Positions 49,801 through 50,708 of a stretch of DNA of 64,000 bases are shown in pieces (the stretch's first letter is position 1; every line of letters starts with the position of its first letter). The position numbers and the translations under genes are program-made. Origin of the DNA: Axinella damicornis (lineage: Eukaryota; Porifera; Demospongiae; Axinellida; Axinellidae); contig OZ007507.1 in assembly GCA_963931865.1 (NCBI GenBank), positions 12,624,932 to 12,688,931 on the forward strand, written 5' to 3'. The notes under the pieces are model-generated. The model saw only the letters and a program-made list of their open reading frames with translations, did no database searches and was not told the origin of the DNA.

Positions 49801-50708
49801 GGGAGGGGGGGGGATGTGGGAAGTCTAGCATAGACGGGGAGGGTATATTGGGAGAGCATAACAAGCGAAAATTGCCGAACACCTGATTGGCGTGAAGCAC
49901 ATGATCATACACGTGCAGACAGTCGTAGTCTCAGGTCATGCTTGTATGTATGTATGTATGTATGTCTGTAACGTTTTATGATTGTACAGTTTACATACTT
50001 CGTCCTGATCGCTCTGCGTCTACGGTCGTTGTGAAATGGAGGACTCGGAGGACAGAAGACAACGACTGGCTAGGGAATGTGCCAGCAGCAGAGTGACACG
50101 CTTCGCTTGTTGACCCGTGAGGAGAATAGGTCAAGGCTTCTGAGCGTCGTTCGATCTAGGGAATCTCTTTTAGTGTACCTCAAAATAGTAGTTATGCACC
50201 AGAGACCCCAGAACTGACATTACTTCTTTCTTGACTTCGCTTCACCATCCCTGACTCTGCATTTCTGTTTCCACGCGAGTCACATTATGCACGTGTGTAT
50301 GCTAGTAGCAAGGGCTATGCATGCATCGCCAATACGACAGTGTATAAACTAATACACTACTGTATGGGTATTCCTGTATTCACCCATTACTATGTGCTAC
50401 AGGAATACCTATCTGCAGAGAATGTCTTATGAAGCAATTATGGCATTTACTACATTACAATGATTGCTTAGCACTTCAGATTAGTACTGGATGAATACTT
50501 TTCCCAAACACACAATTTAATATGCACACACGCTATGCCACTACACATCTATCATACATGTACAGGTTCCTCGCCAGTCACATTCACTAATCTTGCAGTG
50601 GGTGACCATTTGATTAATGTGAGGCCCACGGGTAGCGCTACTGCAACTTTTATAGAGCTGGGATGTGCGAGAAGAAGGAACCGCAATGTGGAATTTACCA
50701 TTGTTTGA
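41..50708 (+). CDS. Giant tandem Calx-beta secreted protein, aggregation-factor-like (3' part, 63 exons)
   Basis: This is the 3' portion of one very large multi-exon gene; exon coordinates are given in the following entries. Seen: 63 exons, every internal junction in phase 1, frame open throughout, about 3804 residues ending at TGA 50706-50708. Content is half of CB1, complete CB2-CB30, and two C-terminal Cys-containing modules; no transmembrane segment at the C-terminus. Each Calx-beta domain is an A exon (first strands, ending near G-x-A-x) plus a B exon (GED[YF] motif, I-x-D-D-x-x-x-E-x-x-x-x-F loop, closing VTI-x-D-D/N-E/D-G). Known: tandem Calx-beta domains bind Ca2+ and form the arms of sponge aggregation factors, the extracellular proteoglycans of Ca2+-dependent cell adhesion. 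Inferred: this is an aggregation-factor family member or close relative. Alternatives are another sponge matrix protein, or two adjacent genes, though no start or stop interrupts the chain. The 5' end is outside the window. Confidence 0.85.
1044..1205 (+). CDS. Exon 2: CB2 first half
   Basis: Acceptor gcattgcag, donor agcag|gtacac, 54 residues. Core is GGSVEVCAEITGVSG. Close paralogue of the CB5 A exon at 5730, so it opens the first complete three-domain unit. The following 405-bp intron looks ordinary. Confidence 0.85.
1611..1835 (+). CDS. Exon 3: CB2 second half
   Basis: Acceptor aatctttcag, donor gaag|gtattt, 75 residues. Loop IAIIDDDDLEGDHTF is intact; GED is replaced by GTDF. A Gly-rich stretch GGTGGFG precedes the last strand and is shared only with the CB5 B exon. 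The closing motif is TIQDPEG instead of TIxDDEG. A 425-bp intron follows, with nothing noted. Confidence 0.86.
2261..2404 (+). CDS. Exon 4: CB3 first half
   Basis: Acceptor cttctctgcag, donor aacag|gtatat, 48 residues, with LDCELVVTLVLT at the strand before the junction. It lacks the usual VCAxI cysteine. Paralogue of the CB6 A exon at 9351, with the same acceptor sequence. A short 79-bp intron follows. Confidence 0.85.
2484..2834 (+). CDS. Exon 5: CB3 second half with Ser-Gly insert
   Basis: 117 residues, the longest Calx-beta exon here. After DADYSATIRMES the exon carries alternating Ser-Gly dipeptides, then GSG blocks around LLM/FLM, then an acidic AESGDFEDF, before returning to TVTF. The loop is AVDDAIAEGDEEF and the end VTILDDD. 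Ser-Gly runs next to acidic residues are typical glycosaminoglycan attachment sites (inference). Donor gacc|gtaagt. The CB6 counterpart lacks the insert. Confidence 0.87.
2928..3532. mobile_element. piggyBac-like MITE, 605 bp, with TTAA flanks
   Basis: Both ends are flanked by TTAA (2924-2927 and 3533-3536) with short inverted ends CCCTTTAA and TTAAAGGG. TTAA target duplication with CCC termini is a piggyBac hallmark. The interior contains a G-rich tract near 3100-3130 and has no transposase ORF. Interior part 3215-3515 is homologous to 51405-51705. It sits in the 1454-bp intron after exon 5. Confidence 0.6.
3831..3995. repeat. Tandem pair of TAGCCTC...GGGAACGAGG elements
   Basis: Two tandem copies at about 83-bp spacing (starts 3831 and 3914), each with TAGCCTCAT followed by GGGAACGAGG and then the shared TACATTTACCCTAGTG. 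These are members of the recurrent CCTCGTTCCCAGGC fold-back family of this window. Confidence 0.5.
4131..4221. mobile_element. Short piggyBac-like MITE, 91 bp, TTAA flanked
   Basis: Perfect terminal inverted repeats CCCTTTCACCG and CGGTGAAAGGG bounded by TTAA at 4127-4130 and 4222-4225. It is too short to encode anything, so it is non-autonomous. It lies 67 bp upstream of exon 6. Confidence 0.72.
4289..4441 (+). CDS. Exon 6: CB4 first half
   Basis: Acceptor cacgttcag, donor aagcag|gtttgt, 51 residues. Contains GTIDVCARIGALP and DVTLSTVDGAKA. Paralogue of the CB7 A exon at 9851. The following 931-bp intron shows no recognised element. Confidence 0.86.
5373..5594 (+). CDS. Exon 7: CB4 second half
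   Basis: Acceptor ccccttttcag, donor gaag|gtactg, 74 residues. VAGEDFT, IIDDNNLEFKHVF and VIIIDDEG are all in place, giving a full set of expected acidic ligands. Same subtype as CB1 and CB7. A short 135-bp intron follows. Confidence 0.9.
5730..5891 (+). CDS. Exon 8: CB5 first half
   Basis: Acceptor caatacag, donor gcaa|gtatgt, 54 residues. Core GGSVEVCAEITGVSG is identical to exon 2. The last base before the donor is A rather than the usual G, making the junction codon AAT. Confidence 0.87.
6320..6735. repeat. Polypyrimidine tract followed by polypurine tract
   Basis: About 230 bp that is almost all C and T (to about 6551) is followed by a G/A-rich stretch from about 6600 to 6720. The two halves are roughly inverted copies in composition. 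Long ORFs across it encode only Ser/Leu/Pro or Arg/Gly low-complexity sequence. It lies in the 1242-bp intron after exon 8. Confidence 0.65.
7134..7346 (+). CDS. Exon 9: CB5 second half
   Basis: Acceptor cggaacag, donor gaag|gtatgt, 71 residues. NFAPSG replaces the GEDY motif. The loop VLIFDDFDLEGDHTF keeps DD and E, and GGTGGFGAQ and TIQDPEG match exon 3. The following intron is 2004 bp and holds a G tract, a tandem duplication and a fold-back. Confidence 0.84.
7515..7537. repeat. Homopolymer G tract (23 bp)
   Basis: Uninterrupted G run in the intron after exon 9, preceded by TGG-rich sequence. Its length is probably unreliable in the assembly. Confidence 0.9.
7630..7812. repeat. 91-bp tandem duplication
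   Basis: Two adjacent copies beginning GGATAAGAGGACATTCAACT at 7630 and 7721. They differ by a few substitutions and small indels, so the duplication is recent. Confidence 0.85.
8317..8366. repeat. Short palindrome in intron
   Basis: Inverted arms AAGGGTAGGCTTGC and GCAAGCCTACCCTT with TTGAACA/TGTTCAA continuing inward around a short loop. No flanking duplication was recognised. Confidence 0.7.
8578..8881. mobile_element. Fold-back element, copy 1
   Basis: About 304 bp, beginning TTCTACCACAGTGCGTGGGC. Positions 8745-8876 form a long hairpin in which GGATCTACTACGTCGACTTGG pairs with its complement at the right end. A second copy at 18383-18683 is about 90 percent alike by eye. Non-coding; class not determined. 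Confidence 0.7.
9351..9494 (+). CDS. Exon 10: CB6 first half
   Basis: Acceptor cttctctgcag (same as exon 4), donor aatgg|gtaaaa, 48 residues with FLDCDLVVTLLLTNGTAM. Paralogue of the CB3 A exon. A 77-bp intron follows. Confidence 0.85.
9572..9775 (+). CDS. Exon 11: CB6 second half
   Basis: Acceptor attccggtag, donor gacc|gtaagt, 68 residues. DDDYRAAEP replaces GEDY, the loop is AVNDNIAEGDEEF and the end TILASD. It equals the CB3 B exon minus the Ser-Gly insert. A 75-bp intron follows. Confidence 0.85.
9851..10009 (+). CDS. Exon 12: CB7 first half
   Basis: Acceptor gatgctcag, donor agcag|gtttgc, 53 residues, with GTIDVCAQIVTLPAG and SDLVVALVSS. Paralogue of exon 6. The following intron is 124 bp. 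Confidence 0.86.
10134..10352 (+). CDS. Exon 13: CB7 second half
   Basis: Acceptor cccttcag, donor gaag|gtgtgc, 73 residues. VLGEDYT, IINDGNLEFDHEF and VTIVDDEG. From TACATTTGGG-equivalent codons onward it is almost identical in DNA to exon 1, whereas the first 75 bp differ much more. The 633-bp intron is unremarkable. Confidence 0.9.
10986..11138 (+). CDS. Exon 14: CB8 first half
   Basis: Acceptor cacactgtag, donor agcag|gtaaca, 51 residues, with VSEGTASIDVCAVINGVAG. First exon after the three-domain repeat region. The 1448-bp intron carries a minisatellite-bearing element. Confidence 0.85.
11822..12379. mobile_element. Minisatellite-bearing non-autonomous element, copy 1 (HINE-like)
   Basis: Starts with a hairpin (GTAGCTGAGC...GCTCAGCTAC, apex GCTTCGC at 11839-11845), then GGCGCCGGACAGCTC. 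About a dozen units of a repeat near CTGCTCCCCGATTGCGTCCG follow, and then a unique end with TTCGCGGAGTTCGAGG and CACTTCCGTCACTCACAC. The opposite-strand copy at 59845-60304 has the same parts in reverse order. A terminal hairpin with internal tandem repeats and no long TIRs resembles non-autonomous Helitron/Helentron derivatives; class is inference. Confidence 0.6.
12587..12802 (+). CDS. Exon 15: CB8 second half
   Basis: Acceptor ccttgtag, donor gata|gtaagt, 72 residues. VFEMDFS in place of GEDF, loop FIDQDMFVEGDHTF (first Asp pair weakened), end VTITDDTND. The 1069-bp intron shows no recognised element. Confidence 0.84.
13872..14018 (+). CDS. Exon 16: CB9 first half
   Basis: Acceptor ttctcctgcag, donor aacag|gtatga, 49 residues. 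ITIMFDQTTYSGSEGG then VSICAEITALMG and DCDIVVTF. Start of the second subtype family (CB9-CB14). A 1606-bp intron follows. Confidence 0.86.
14519..14661. repeat. 143-bp near-perfect palindrome with GCGAAGC apex
   Basis: The ends GTATCACCATAGTACCAAGC and GCTTGGTACTATGGTGATAC are perfect complements. Pairing continues almost without a break to a GAA loop inside GCGAAGC (14586-14592). Non-coding fold-back in the intron after exon 16. Confidence 0.85.
15326..15415. repeat. Two tandem CCTCGTTCC fold-backs
   Basis: Palindromic units at 15326-15368 and 15379-15415, each TAGCCTCGTT...GGGAACGAGGC, linked by AGAGTCAGTG. Members of the same family as 30969-31016. Confidence 0.65.
15625..15843 (+). CDS. 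Exon 17: CB9 second half
   Basis: Acceptor ccctatacag, donor gatg|gtatat, 73 residues. DEVEDYISP, loop ITIVDDPDLEGLHTF, end VEIEDNDG. A 628-bp intron follows, with no recognised element. Confidence 0.88.
16472..16621 (+). CDS. Exon 18: CB10 first half
   Basis: Acceptor ttcatttcag, donor tacag|gtacgt, 50 residues. LQFNQTRYSASEAGPP, VDVCVVISDLTG, LQCDLVVTL. Near-identical paralogue of exon 22, with similar upstream intron sequence (AAGCATGTTGACATGC). A 57-bp intron follows, the shortest seen. Confidence 0.9.
16679..16900 (+). CDS. Exon 19: CB10 second half
   Basis: Acceptor attctcag, donor gaaa|gtaagt, 74 residues. DEGEDYTTTP, TIIDDDVLEGTHDL, VDIEDDE. Almost identical to exon 23, which has one extra codon. 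The flanking downstream intron is also duplicated (AGTCTCTCCAATCAAT). This intron is 1937 bp. Confidence 0.91.
17670..17800. repeat. Dispersed repeat shared with the window's right end
   Basis: The segment with GGGGCAACCACACTCCTGGTAGCC through CACATGAG matches 63826-63910 with moderate divergence. It ends about 30 bp before a short ATG-containing segment that has a splice-donor-like end. Confidence 0.55.
18383..18683. mobile_element. Fold-back element, copy 2
   Basis: Same organisation as 8578-8881 including the large right-hand hairpin; its apex here reads GCTTCGC (18611-18617). It is absent from the duplicated intron at 20199-21197, so it probably inserted after the CB10-CB11 duplication. 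Confidence 0.7.
18838..18984 (+). CDS. Exon 20: CB11 first half
   Basis: Acceptor ctccttgcag, donor agcag|gtagga, 49 residues. IGFNQTTFSVREDGGQ, VDVCVEISGLLA. Near-identical to exon 24; the 50 bp upstream is duplicated as well. A 431-bp intron follows. Confidence 0.9.
19280..19319. repeat. 40-bp CCTTGTTCCCAGGC palindrome
   Basis: GGCCTTGTTCCCAGGCC and its complement around a short ATGC centre. Same family as 30969-31016. Confidence 0.75.
19416..19640 (+). CDS. Exon 21: CB11 second half
   Basis: Acceptor ctctttcag, donor gaag|gtgagt, 75 residues. VEGEDFTVMPPD, SIIDDDYFEGFHSF, VEIADDEG. Paralogue of exon 25. The following intron is 114 bp. Confidence 0.9.
19755..19904 (+). CDS. Exon 22: CB12 first half
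   Basis: Acceptor tttatttcag, donor tacag|gtatgc, 50 residues. Copy of exon 18 with LRFNQTRYSASEAGP and VDVCVVISDLAG. A 69-bp intron follows. Confidence 0.91.
19974..20198 (+). CDS. Exon 23: CB12 second half
   Basis: Acceptor attctcag, donor gaaa|gtaagt, 75 residues. Copy of exon 19 with one added Leu codon before QGIMFLGQL. DEGEDYTTTP and TIIDDDVLEGTHDL are intact. The 999-bp intron contains a fold-back at 20310-20431. Confidence 0.91.
20310..20431. repeat. Fold-back with CCTCATTCCC ends
   Basis: Ends CCTCATTCCC and GGGAATGAGG, with inner arms ATCAGTATTTGATT and GATCAAATACTGGT. A diverged, longer member of the CCTCGTTCCCAGGC family. Confidence 0.6.
21198..21344 (+). CDS. Exon 24: CB13 first half
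   Basis: Acceptor ctccttgcag, donor agcag|gtaagg, 49 residues, almost identical to exon 20 in DNA (for example TVTLEG for TVSLEG). The 955-bp intron contains a MITE. Confidence 0.91.
21365..21911. mobile_element. MITE with TIRs of about 110 bp, TA flanked
   Basis: Left arm 21365-21482 (AAAAACTGACACC...TTGAAGTGCC) and right arm 21796-21911 are imperfect inverted copies. TA dinucleotides flank both outer ends, as expected for Tc1/mariner-type insertion. No ORF. Confidence 0.6.
22300..22524 (+). CDS. Exon 25: CB13 second half
   Basis: Acceptor ctgtttcag, donor gaag|gtgagc, 75 residues. VEGEDFTVTPPD, FIINDDNLEGDHSF, VDITDDEG. Paralogue of exon 21, more diverged than the CB10/CB12 pair. An 89-bp intron follows. 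Confidence 0.9.
22614..22769 (+). CDS. Exon 26: CB14 first half
   Basis: Acceptor ttcattgcag, donor atcag|gtatgt, 52 residues. VSVGFEPTSYQASED, GEVCAVIGNLMG, LECDLTVTF. The intron that follows is 82 bp. Confidence 0.89.
22852..23073 (+). CDS. Exon 27: CB14 second half
   Basis: Acceptor gctctcag, donor gaag|gtacgg, 74 residues. VEGEDFTVVPPD, TIIDDDVLEGEHSF, VTIEDNEG; all expected Ca2+ ligand positions acidic. The 1379-bp intron holds two simple-repeat arrays. Confidence 0.91.
23852..24011. repeat. 33-bp minisatellite, about 5 copies
   Basis: Unit TCTGCCTATTGTCTTTCTGT plus CCTAAAGCCATTG, repeated head to tail with 1-3 substitutions per unit. No spacers, so not CRISPR-like. Confidence 0.9.
24128..24215. 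repeat. CT-rich simple repeat
   Basis: Runs of CCTCC/CTCCTC, nearly pure pyrimidine on this strand. Confidence 0.85.
24453..24605 (+). CDS. Exon 28: CB15 first half
   Basis: Acceptor gttccttgcag, donor agcag|gtgtgt, 51 residues. ISEGAGDVQMCCARLTDLPG, with an extra Cys beside the usual one, then LGCPLVATL. The 576-bp intron is unremarkable. Confidence 0.87.
25182..25382 (+). CDS. Exon 29: CB15 second half
   Basis: Acceptor caccatcag, donor gaag|gttagc, 67 residues. VLGEDFSAPD, SIIDDDALEGDHEF, VTIEDNEG. Shorter than its neighbours because the FG loop is compact. The 944-bp intron holds a long G tract. Confidence 0.88.
25830..25866. repeat. Homopolymer G tract (37 bp)
   Basis: Continuous G run in the intron after exon 29, followed by GGGGGGC- and CCCCCACCCCCAC-rich sequence. 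Confidence 0.9.
26327..26473 (+). CDS. Exon 30: CB16 first half
   Basis: Acceptor tttctatag, donor agcag|gtgagt, 49 residues. VALEQDSYSAQEGG, VEVCAVISDVPDG, LECPVVASL. Close paralogue of exon 32. The 841-bp intron shows no recognised element. Confidence 0.89.
27315..27530 (+). CDS. Exon 31: CB16 second half
   Basis: Acceptor cacttgcag, donor gaaa|gtaagt, 72 residues. VEGEDYIVP, then ITIRQDAALEGDHGF, in which the usual DD pair is reduced to QD; closes IIIAGDE, also weakened. Paralogue of exon 33, which keeps more of the acidic positions. A 227-bp intron follows. Confidence 0.89.
27758..27901 (+). CDS. Exon 32: CB17 first half, GC splice donor
   Basis: Acceptor ctctatag, 48 residues (VALQQSSYSAAEGG, VEVCAVISNVPAD). 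The expected donor position reads AAAGCAG|GCGAGT, so the intron would start with GC instead of GT; the paralogous exon 30 reads AAAGCAG|GTGAGT. GC-AG introns are spliced by the major spliceosome. The following intron is 1722 bp and starts 50 bp before a perfect inverted repeat. Confidence 0.83.
27952..28226. repeat. Perfect 118-bp inverted repeat
   Basis: Arms 27952-28069 and 28109-28226 match at every position on inversion, with a 39-bp spacer. Non-coding in effect: overlapping short ORFs are mirror images. Transcribed as intron, it would fold into a perfect hairpin. Confidence 0.9.
28743..28830. repeat. Tandem repeat AGCTATACCAGAAGTAACAAGATTT, 3 copies
   Basis: Three head-to-tail units, the third separated by TATACC. 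Confidence 0.85.
28960..29340. other. CpG-rich, GC-rich segment inside an intron
   Basis: Richer in CG dinucleotides than the surrounding intron (GATCGCGCATGCG, TTTCGCGCGATAACC, TTTCGCGACGG, TTTCGCGGCGCGAGG), and contains a GAA repeat at 29206-29230. At its right end ATGAACG|GTATGT could be a phase-1 first exon. It may be an internal promoter or a relic; not established. Confidence 0.3.
29624..29839 (+). CDS. Exon 33: CB17 second half
   Basis: Acceptor cacttgcag, donor gaga|gtaagc, 72 residues. VEGDDYMVP, ITILEDDALEGDHGF, IVIADNE. Long identical protein stretches with exon 31 (GFSIQLSALSPDVVT). The 480-bp intron is unremarkable. Confidence 0.9.
30320..30475 (+). CDS. Exon 34: CB18 first half
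   Basis: Acceptor ttccaaaag, donor tgcgg|gtatgt, 52 residues. ISLSPTELTVDEEGP, VTLCVVISNLPAEG, LQCDLVATL. A 255-bp intron follows. Confidence 0.87.
30731..30937 (+). CDS. Exon 35: CB18 second half
   Basis: Acceptor gttccacag, donor gacg|gtgagt, 69 residues. VAGEDYNAAP, VMVIDDHIVEFPENF, VTILDNDG. From here on the B exons belong to a third subtype with shorter DE loops. Confidence 0.88.
30969..31016. repeat. 48-bp palindrome, best example of the CCTCGTTCCCAGGC family
   Basis: CTAGCCTCGTTCCCAGGCC and its complement around TGAGACGGCG. It occupies 48 of the 124 bases of the intron between exons 35 and 36. Confidence 0.85.
31062..31187 (+). CDS. Exon 36: CB19 first half (short)
   Basis: Acceptor tcttccag, donor ctcca|gtaaga, 42 residues, among the shortest A exons. 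VTIGLERCDYSVTEGE, QDICGTLDGYLQ, IDVYLSIGSSS. The usual GTA-rich end is missing. A 322-bp intron follows. Confidence 0.82.
31510..31710 (+). CDS. Exon 37: CB19 second half (degenerate)
   Basis: Acceptor tccttgcag, donor gatg|gtacat, 67 residues. No GED motif; NVLLHFGS begins directly. The loop YDATDDDIKEDTQQL retains acidic residues, and the end is ITVYEDTTD. Extra cysteines (CLCRDF). A 177-bp intron follows. Confidence 0.8.
31888..32025 (+). CDS. Exon 38: CB20 first half
   Basis: Acceptor ttcaaaag, donor catag|gtatgc, 46 residues. WLSFLETDYTVDEGAG, QPVCVELTGVLETSISVTVD. Paralogue of exons 42 and 44. A 232-bp intron follows. Confidence 0.86.
32258..32458 (+). CDS. Exon 39: CB20 second half
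   Basis: Acceptor cctcttcag, donor gact|gtgagt, 67 residues. VGEDFVQIW, PIINDDCVEDRLEEF, VRIVDDD. Two NxS/T sites in FDNSTSTTQC. Near-identical to exon 45. The intron is 875 bp. Confidence 0.9.
32878..32955. repeat. Fold-back with TAGCTTTGTTCCCAGGCC ends
   Basis: Inverted ends TAGCTTTGTTCCCAGGCC and GGCCTGGGAGCAAGGCTA enclosing about 40 bp. Member of the CCTCGTTCCCAGGC family. Confidence 0.7.
33334..33483 (+). CDS. Exon 40: CB21 first half
   Basis: Acceptor ttttctgcag, donor caccg|gtatga, 50 residues. VTIGFQPSNNNTITED, HVCAAIKCGCVRRDVEV. Three cysteines, shared only with exon 46. The 753-bp intron is unremarkable. Confidence 0.88.
34237..34431 (+). CDS. Exon 41: CB21 second half
   Basis: Acceptor taacttgcag, donor gatg|gtatga, 65 residues. 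ADRDFSS, ISILEDDFVEDTEDF, ITILDTD. Paralogue of exon 47. No upstream ATG in frame, so it is easily missed by ORF scanning. The intron is 688 bp. Confidence 0.87.
35120..35236 (+). CDS. Exon 42: CB22 first half, truncated
   Basis: Acceptor ttcaaaag, donor gatg|gtatga, 39 residues. VLSFVETDYTVGEGAG, QPVCVEVDSQLNTSIFVTVD. It ends seven codons earlier than its paralogues, at a donor formed within VTVD-G, so the usual TQPNTA end is lost. Downstream is a 144-bp intron. Confidence 0.77.
35381..35581 (+). CDS. Exon 43: CB22 second half
   Basis: Acceptor ctccttag, donor gatc|gtgagt, 67 residues. VAAGSTQIV replaces VGEDFVQIW; PIIDDDCVEDLEEF intact; the terminal strand FFSAAIIVVDDD is unusually hydrophobic. 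A 113-bp intron follows. Confidence 0.85.
35695..35832 (+). CDS. Exon 44: CB23 first half
   Basis: Acceptor cttaatag, donor attag|gtatgc, 46 residues. LSFVETLYTVDEATS, VCVELTGKLDTSISVTMD. Paralogue of exon 38. The 472-bp intron is unremarkable. Confidence 0.86.
36305..36505 (+). CDS. Exon 45: CB23 second half
   Basis: Acceptor cctcctcag, donor gatt|gtgagt, 67 residues. Near-identical to exon 39 (VGEDFVQIW, PIINDDCVED, IRIVDDD). A 184-bp intron follows. Confidence 0.9.
36690..36830 (+). CDS. Exon 46: CB24 first half, duplicated donor
   Basis: Acceptor tttctgcag, donor tgtag|gtatgc, 47 residues. VTIGLQQSDITVNES, EICAVIKCGCIRRDIDI. A 49-bp segment containing the last 24 coding bases and the donor is tandemly repeated, so an equivalent donor lies at 36880; its use would shift the frame. 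The intron is 1014 bp. Confidence 0.86.
36807..36904. repeat. 49-bp tandem duplication spanning a splice donor
   Basis: ATGTACTAGAGGACACAGCT begins at 36807 and again at 36856. Both copies include GCTGTAG|GTATGCAGT. Confidence 0.9.
37845..38048 (+). CDS. Exon 47: CB24 second half
   Basis: Acceptor tacttacag, donor gatg|gtatgt, 68 residues. AGSDFRPP, IIIEDDHALEVTETF, VTILDND. Paralogue of exon 41. The intron is 336 bp. Confidence 0.88.
38385..38522 (+). CDS. Exon 48: CB25 first half
   Basis: Acceptor ctctgaaag, donor agtag|gtgagt, 46 residues. VEFTMDNYVVSERNG, VLVCVSLTGYVE, VVTVFTVGGSAV. The 360-bp intron carries a 7-bp microsatellite. Confidence 0.86.
38709..38751. repeat. TACTTTG microsatellite
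   Basis: About six head-to-tail copies of the 7-bp unit TACTTTG. Confidence 0.92.
38883..39098 (+). CDS. Exon 49: CB25 second half (weak Ca2+ site)
   Basis: Acceptor ttcacatag, donor gatg|gtgtgt, 72 residues. GSYITSIAIMDYN replaces GEDF; the loop VINMDGVLEERGEQF has MDG for DD; end VTIVESDG. A second AG at 38902 would break phase, so 38883 is preferred. The intron is 679 bp. Confidence 0.82.
39265..39620. repeat. Possible degenerate SINE-like segment
   Basis: TTCAGTGGTTAATGTGCCC resembles a tRNA box A region; the box B counterpart (CCCAGTTAAAGCTC) is poor. The rest, with GTCTTAAAAAAGACACAGTC, is non-coding. Weak call, made on pattern only. Confidence 0.25.
39778..39930 (+). CDS. Exon 50: CB26 first half
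   Basis: Acceptor ccactcag, donor tacag|gtgata, 51 residues. IIGLAQTAYSMPEED, VMVCIVLTGELDDDVEVVL. A long pyrimidine-rich tract precedes the acceptor. A 280-bp intron follows. Confidence 0.86.
40211..40525 (+). CDS. Exon 51: CB26 second half, 105 residues or split by a small intron
   Basis: Acceptor gatccag, donor gatg|gtcagc. GVDYVDI starts it, then LDFTFDSS, then a 28-residue Leu/Pro-rich insert, then SSQQCTTISFISDDLVEDDETF and VTITSNDG. The DNA under the insert has donor-like GTAGTG (40285) and a strong pyrimidine tract ending ATTTAAG (40368). An 84-bp in-frame intron is therefore equally possible and would restore normal domain length. The following 875-bp intron has a small GCTTCGC hairpin near 40875. 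Confidence 0.75.
41401..41541 (+). CDS. Exon 52: CB27 first half
   Basis: Acceptor acttcccag, donor aactg|gtgagt, 47 residues. IALQQSSHSVGEANG, VTVCAELPTGNLE, VTVYLSTASATAT. The 670-bp intron is unremarkable. Confidence 0.87.
42212..42415 (+). CDS. Exon 53: CB27 second half
   Basis: Acceptor ttcatgcag, donor gatt|gtgagt, 68 residues. GDQDYNQL, SIINDDILEDDESF, end CTIIEDAD. The 1045-bp intron shows no recognised element. Confidence 0.88.
43461..43607 (+). CDS. Exon 54: CB28 first half
   Basis: Acceptor ctcttgcag, donor agcag|gtatgg, 49 residues. ITVSLEQENFTVIEGG, NAVITNGSLEREVEISFF. The usual Cys of VCAxI is missing (PVNAVI). The 1204-bp intron is unremarkable. Confidence 0.85.
44812..45015 (+). 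CDS. Exon 55: CB28 second half (weak Ca2+ site)
   Basis: Acceptor ccctatag, donor gacg|gtatgt, 68 residues. GVDYGSV, loop VNITNDQSVEDDEFF (DD reduced to ND-Q), end VTIQEDSTD. The 480-bp intron carries a tRNA-like segment. Confidence 0.86.
45237..45395 (+). repeat. tRNA-derived SINE-like segment
   Basis: GCCAAGTGGTTAAAGCATTTGAC resembles a tRNA A box and CCTGGTTCAAATTCAAATC a B box at tRNA-like spacing. It is followed by GAAGTGCTTTCTTTACCCC, a motif common in tRNA SINE bodies. It does not fold into a clean tRNA, so a gene is unlikely. Confidence 0.45.
45496..45636 (+). CDS. Exon 56: CB29 first half
   Basis: Acceptor ccatatag, donor atcag|gtatgg, 47 residues. VTIGFNETGESVEENAG, VTIHVIIISGTLE. 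Lacks the usual Cys. The 640-bp intron is unremarkable. Confidence 0.86.
46277..46477 (+). CDS. Exon 57: CB29 second half
   Basis: Acceptor gcaacag, donor gaag|gttagg, 67 residues. GGGVDFMAE, SIIDDGIFESDETF, VTILDDDE. A 97-bp intron follows. Confidence 0.87.
46575..46715 (+). CDS. Exon 58: CB30 first half
   Basis: Acceptor ttctacag, donor gttg|gtatgt, 47 residues. VCIGFLESSYTVCEGA, LCVFLVSGVLG, VTVTVQTEDDTAV. Three cysteines. The 1405-bp intron contains a palindrome. Confidence 0.86.
47228..47366. repeat. Imperfect palindrome of about 139 bp
   Basis: Ends TAATCACATG and CATGTGATTA, with inner arms GAGTGCAATTTGGGAATAA and TTATTCCCAAATGGCAC. Fold-back, non-coding. Confidence 0.75.
48121..48318 (+). 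CDS. Exon 59: CB30 second half (last Calx-beta, degenerate loop)
   Basis: Acceptor atcctacag, donor gacc|gtaagt, 66 residues. AAGDYTPFS, loop LTTTDDSESEPRERFF with an interrupted acidic pattern, end IVNDDD. The 402-bp intron is unremarkable. Confidence 0.83.
48721..48861 (+). CDS. Exon 60: C-terminal module 1, first half
   Basis: Acceptor acatgcag, donor gact|gtaagt, 47 residues. Not Calx-beta: EPCFTGNSPMVTGDTVDI then CATITCSLTRGS and PQDC. Looks like an Ig/FnIII-type beta sandwich with cysteines; family not recognised. Same phase-1 two-exon layout. A 285-bp intron follows. Confidence 0.78.
49147..49287 (+). CDS. Exon 61: C-terminal module 1, second half
   Basis: Acceptor gtctgcag, donor agag|gtatat, 47 residues. 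PPPGSSTGMTRFTNLPP, LTLSVQPLCGQAAFQV. The pattern Cys-x-x-P followed by FTNL then a beta strand recurs in module 2. A 157-bp intron follows. Confidence 0.76.
49445..49603 (+). CDS. Exon 62: C-terminal module 2, first half
   Basis: Acceptor ctttccag, donor ccat|gtaaga, 53 residues. NPICSAHLINKGVTVTGNN, ATIEWEGTG, AFQCRLDRDAGGIYLPC. The FxCxLDxxxxxxxxPC pattern resembles repeat modules found in many extracellular proteins. The 962-bp intron begins with a long G-rich repeat. Confidence 0.8.
49614..49830. repeat. GGA/GGGGA-rich polypurine minisatellite
   Basis: About 215 bp of nearly pure purine with many GGGG runs, 10 bp after the exon 62 donor. It gives rise to long Gly/Glu or Pro/Ser low-complexity ORFs that are not genes. 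Confidence 0.88.
50566..50708 (+). CDS. Exon 63: C-terminal module 2, second half, stop codon
   Basis: Acceptor catgtacag, 47 codons to TGA at 50706-50708. SSPVTFTNLAVGDHLINVRP then IELGCARRRNRNVEFTIV. CSSPxTxxNLxxGxHxxxVR is a recurrent extracellular-module motif. The end is a short basic stretch with no membrane segment or GPI-like hydrophobic tail, so the protein is predicted to be secreted. No clear AATAAA within the next 300 bp. Confidence 0.78.

Noticed and set aside
49411..49912. Gly/Glu-rich and Pro/Ser-rich ORFs
   Set aside because: Products of the G-rich minisatellite; only 49445-49603 is supported as an exon.
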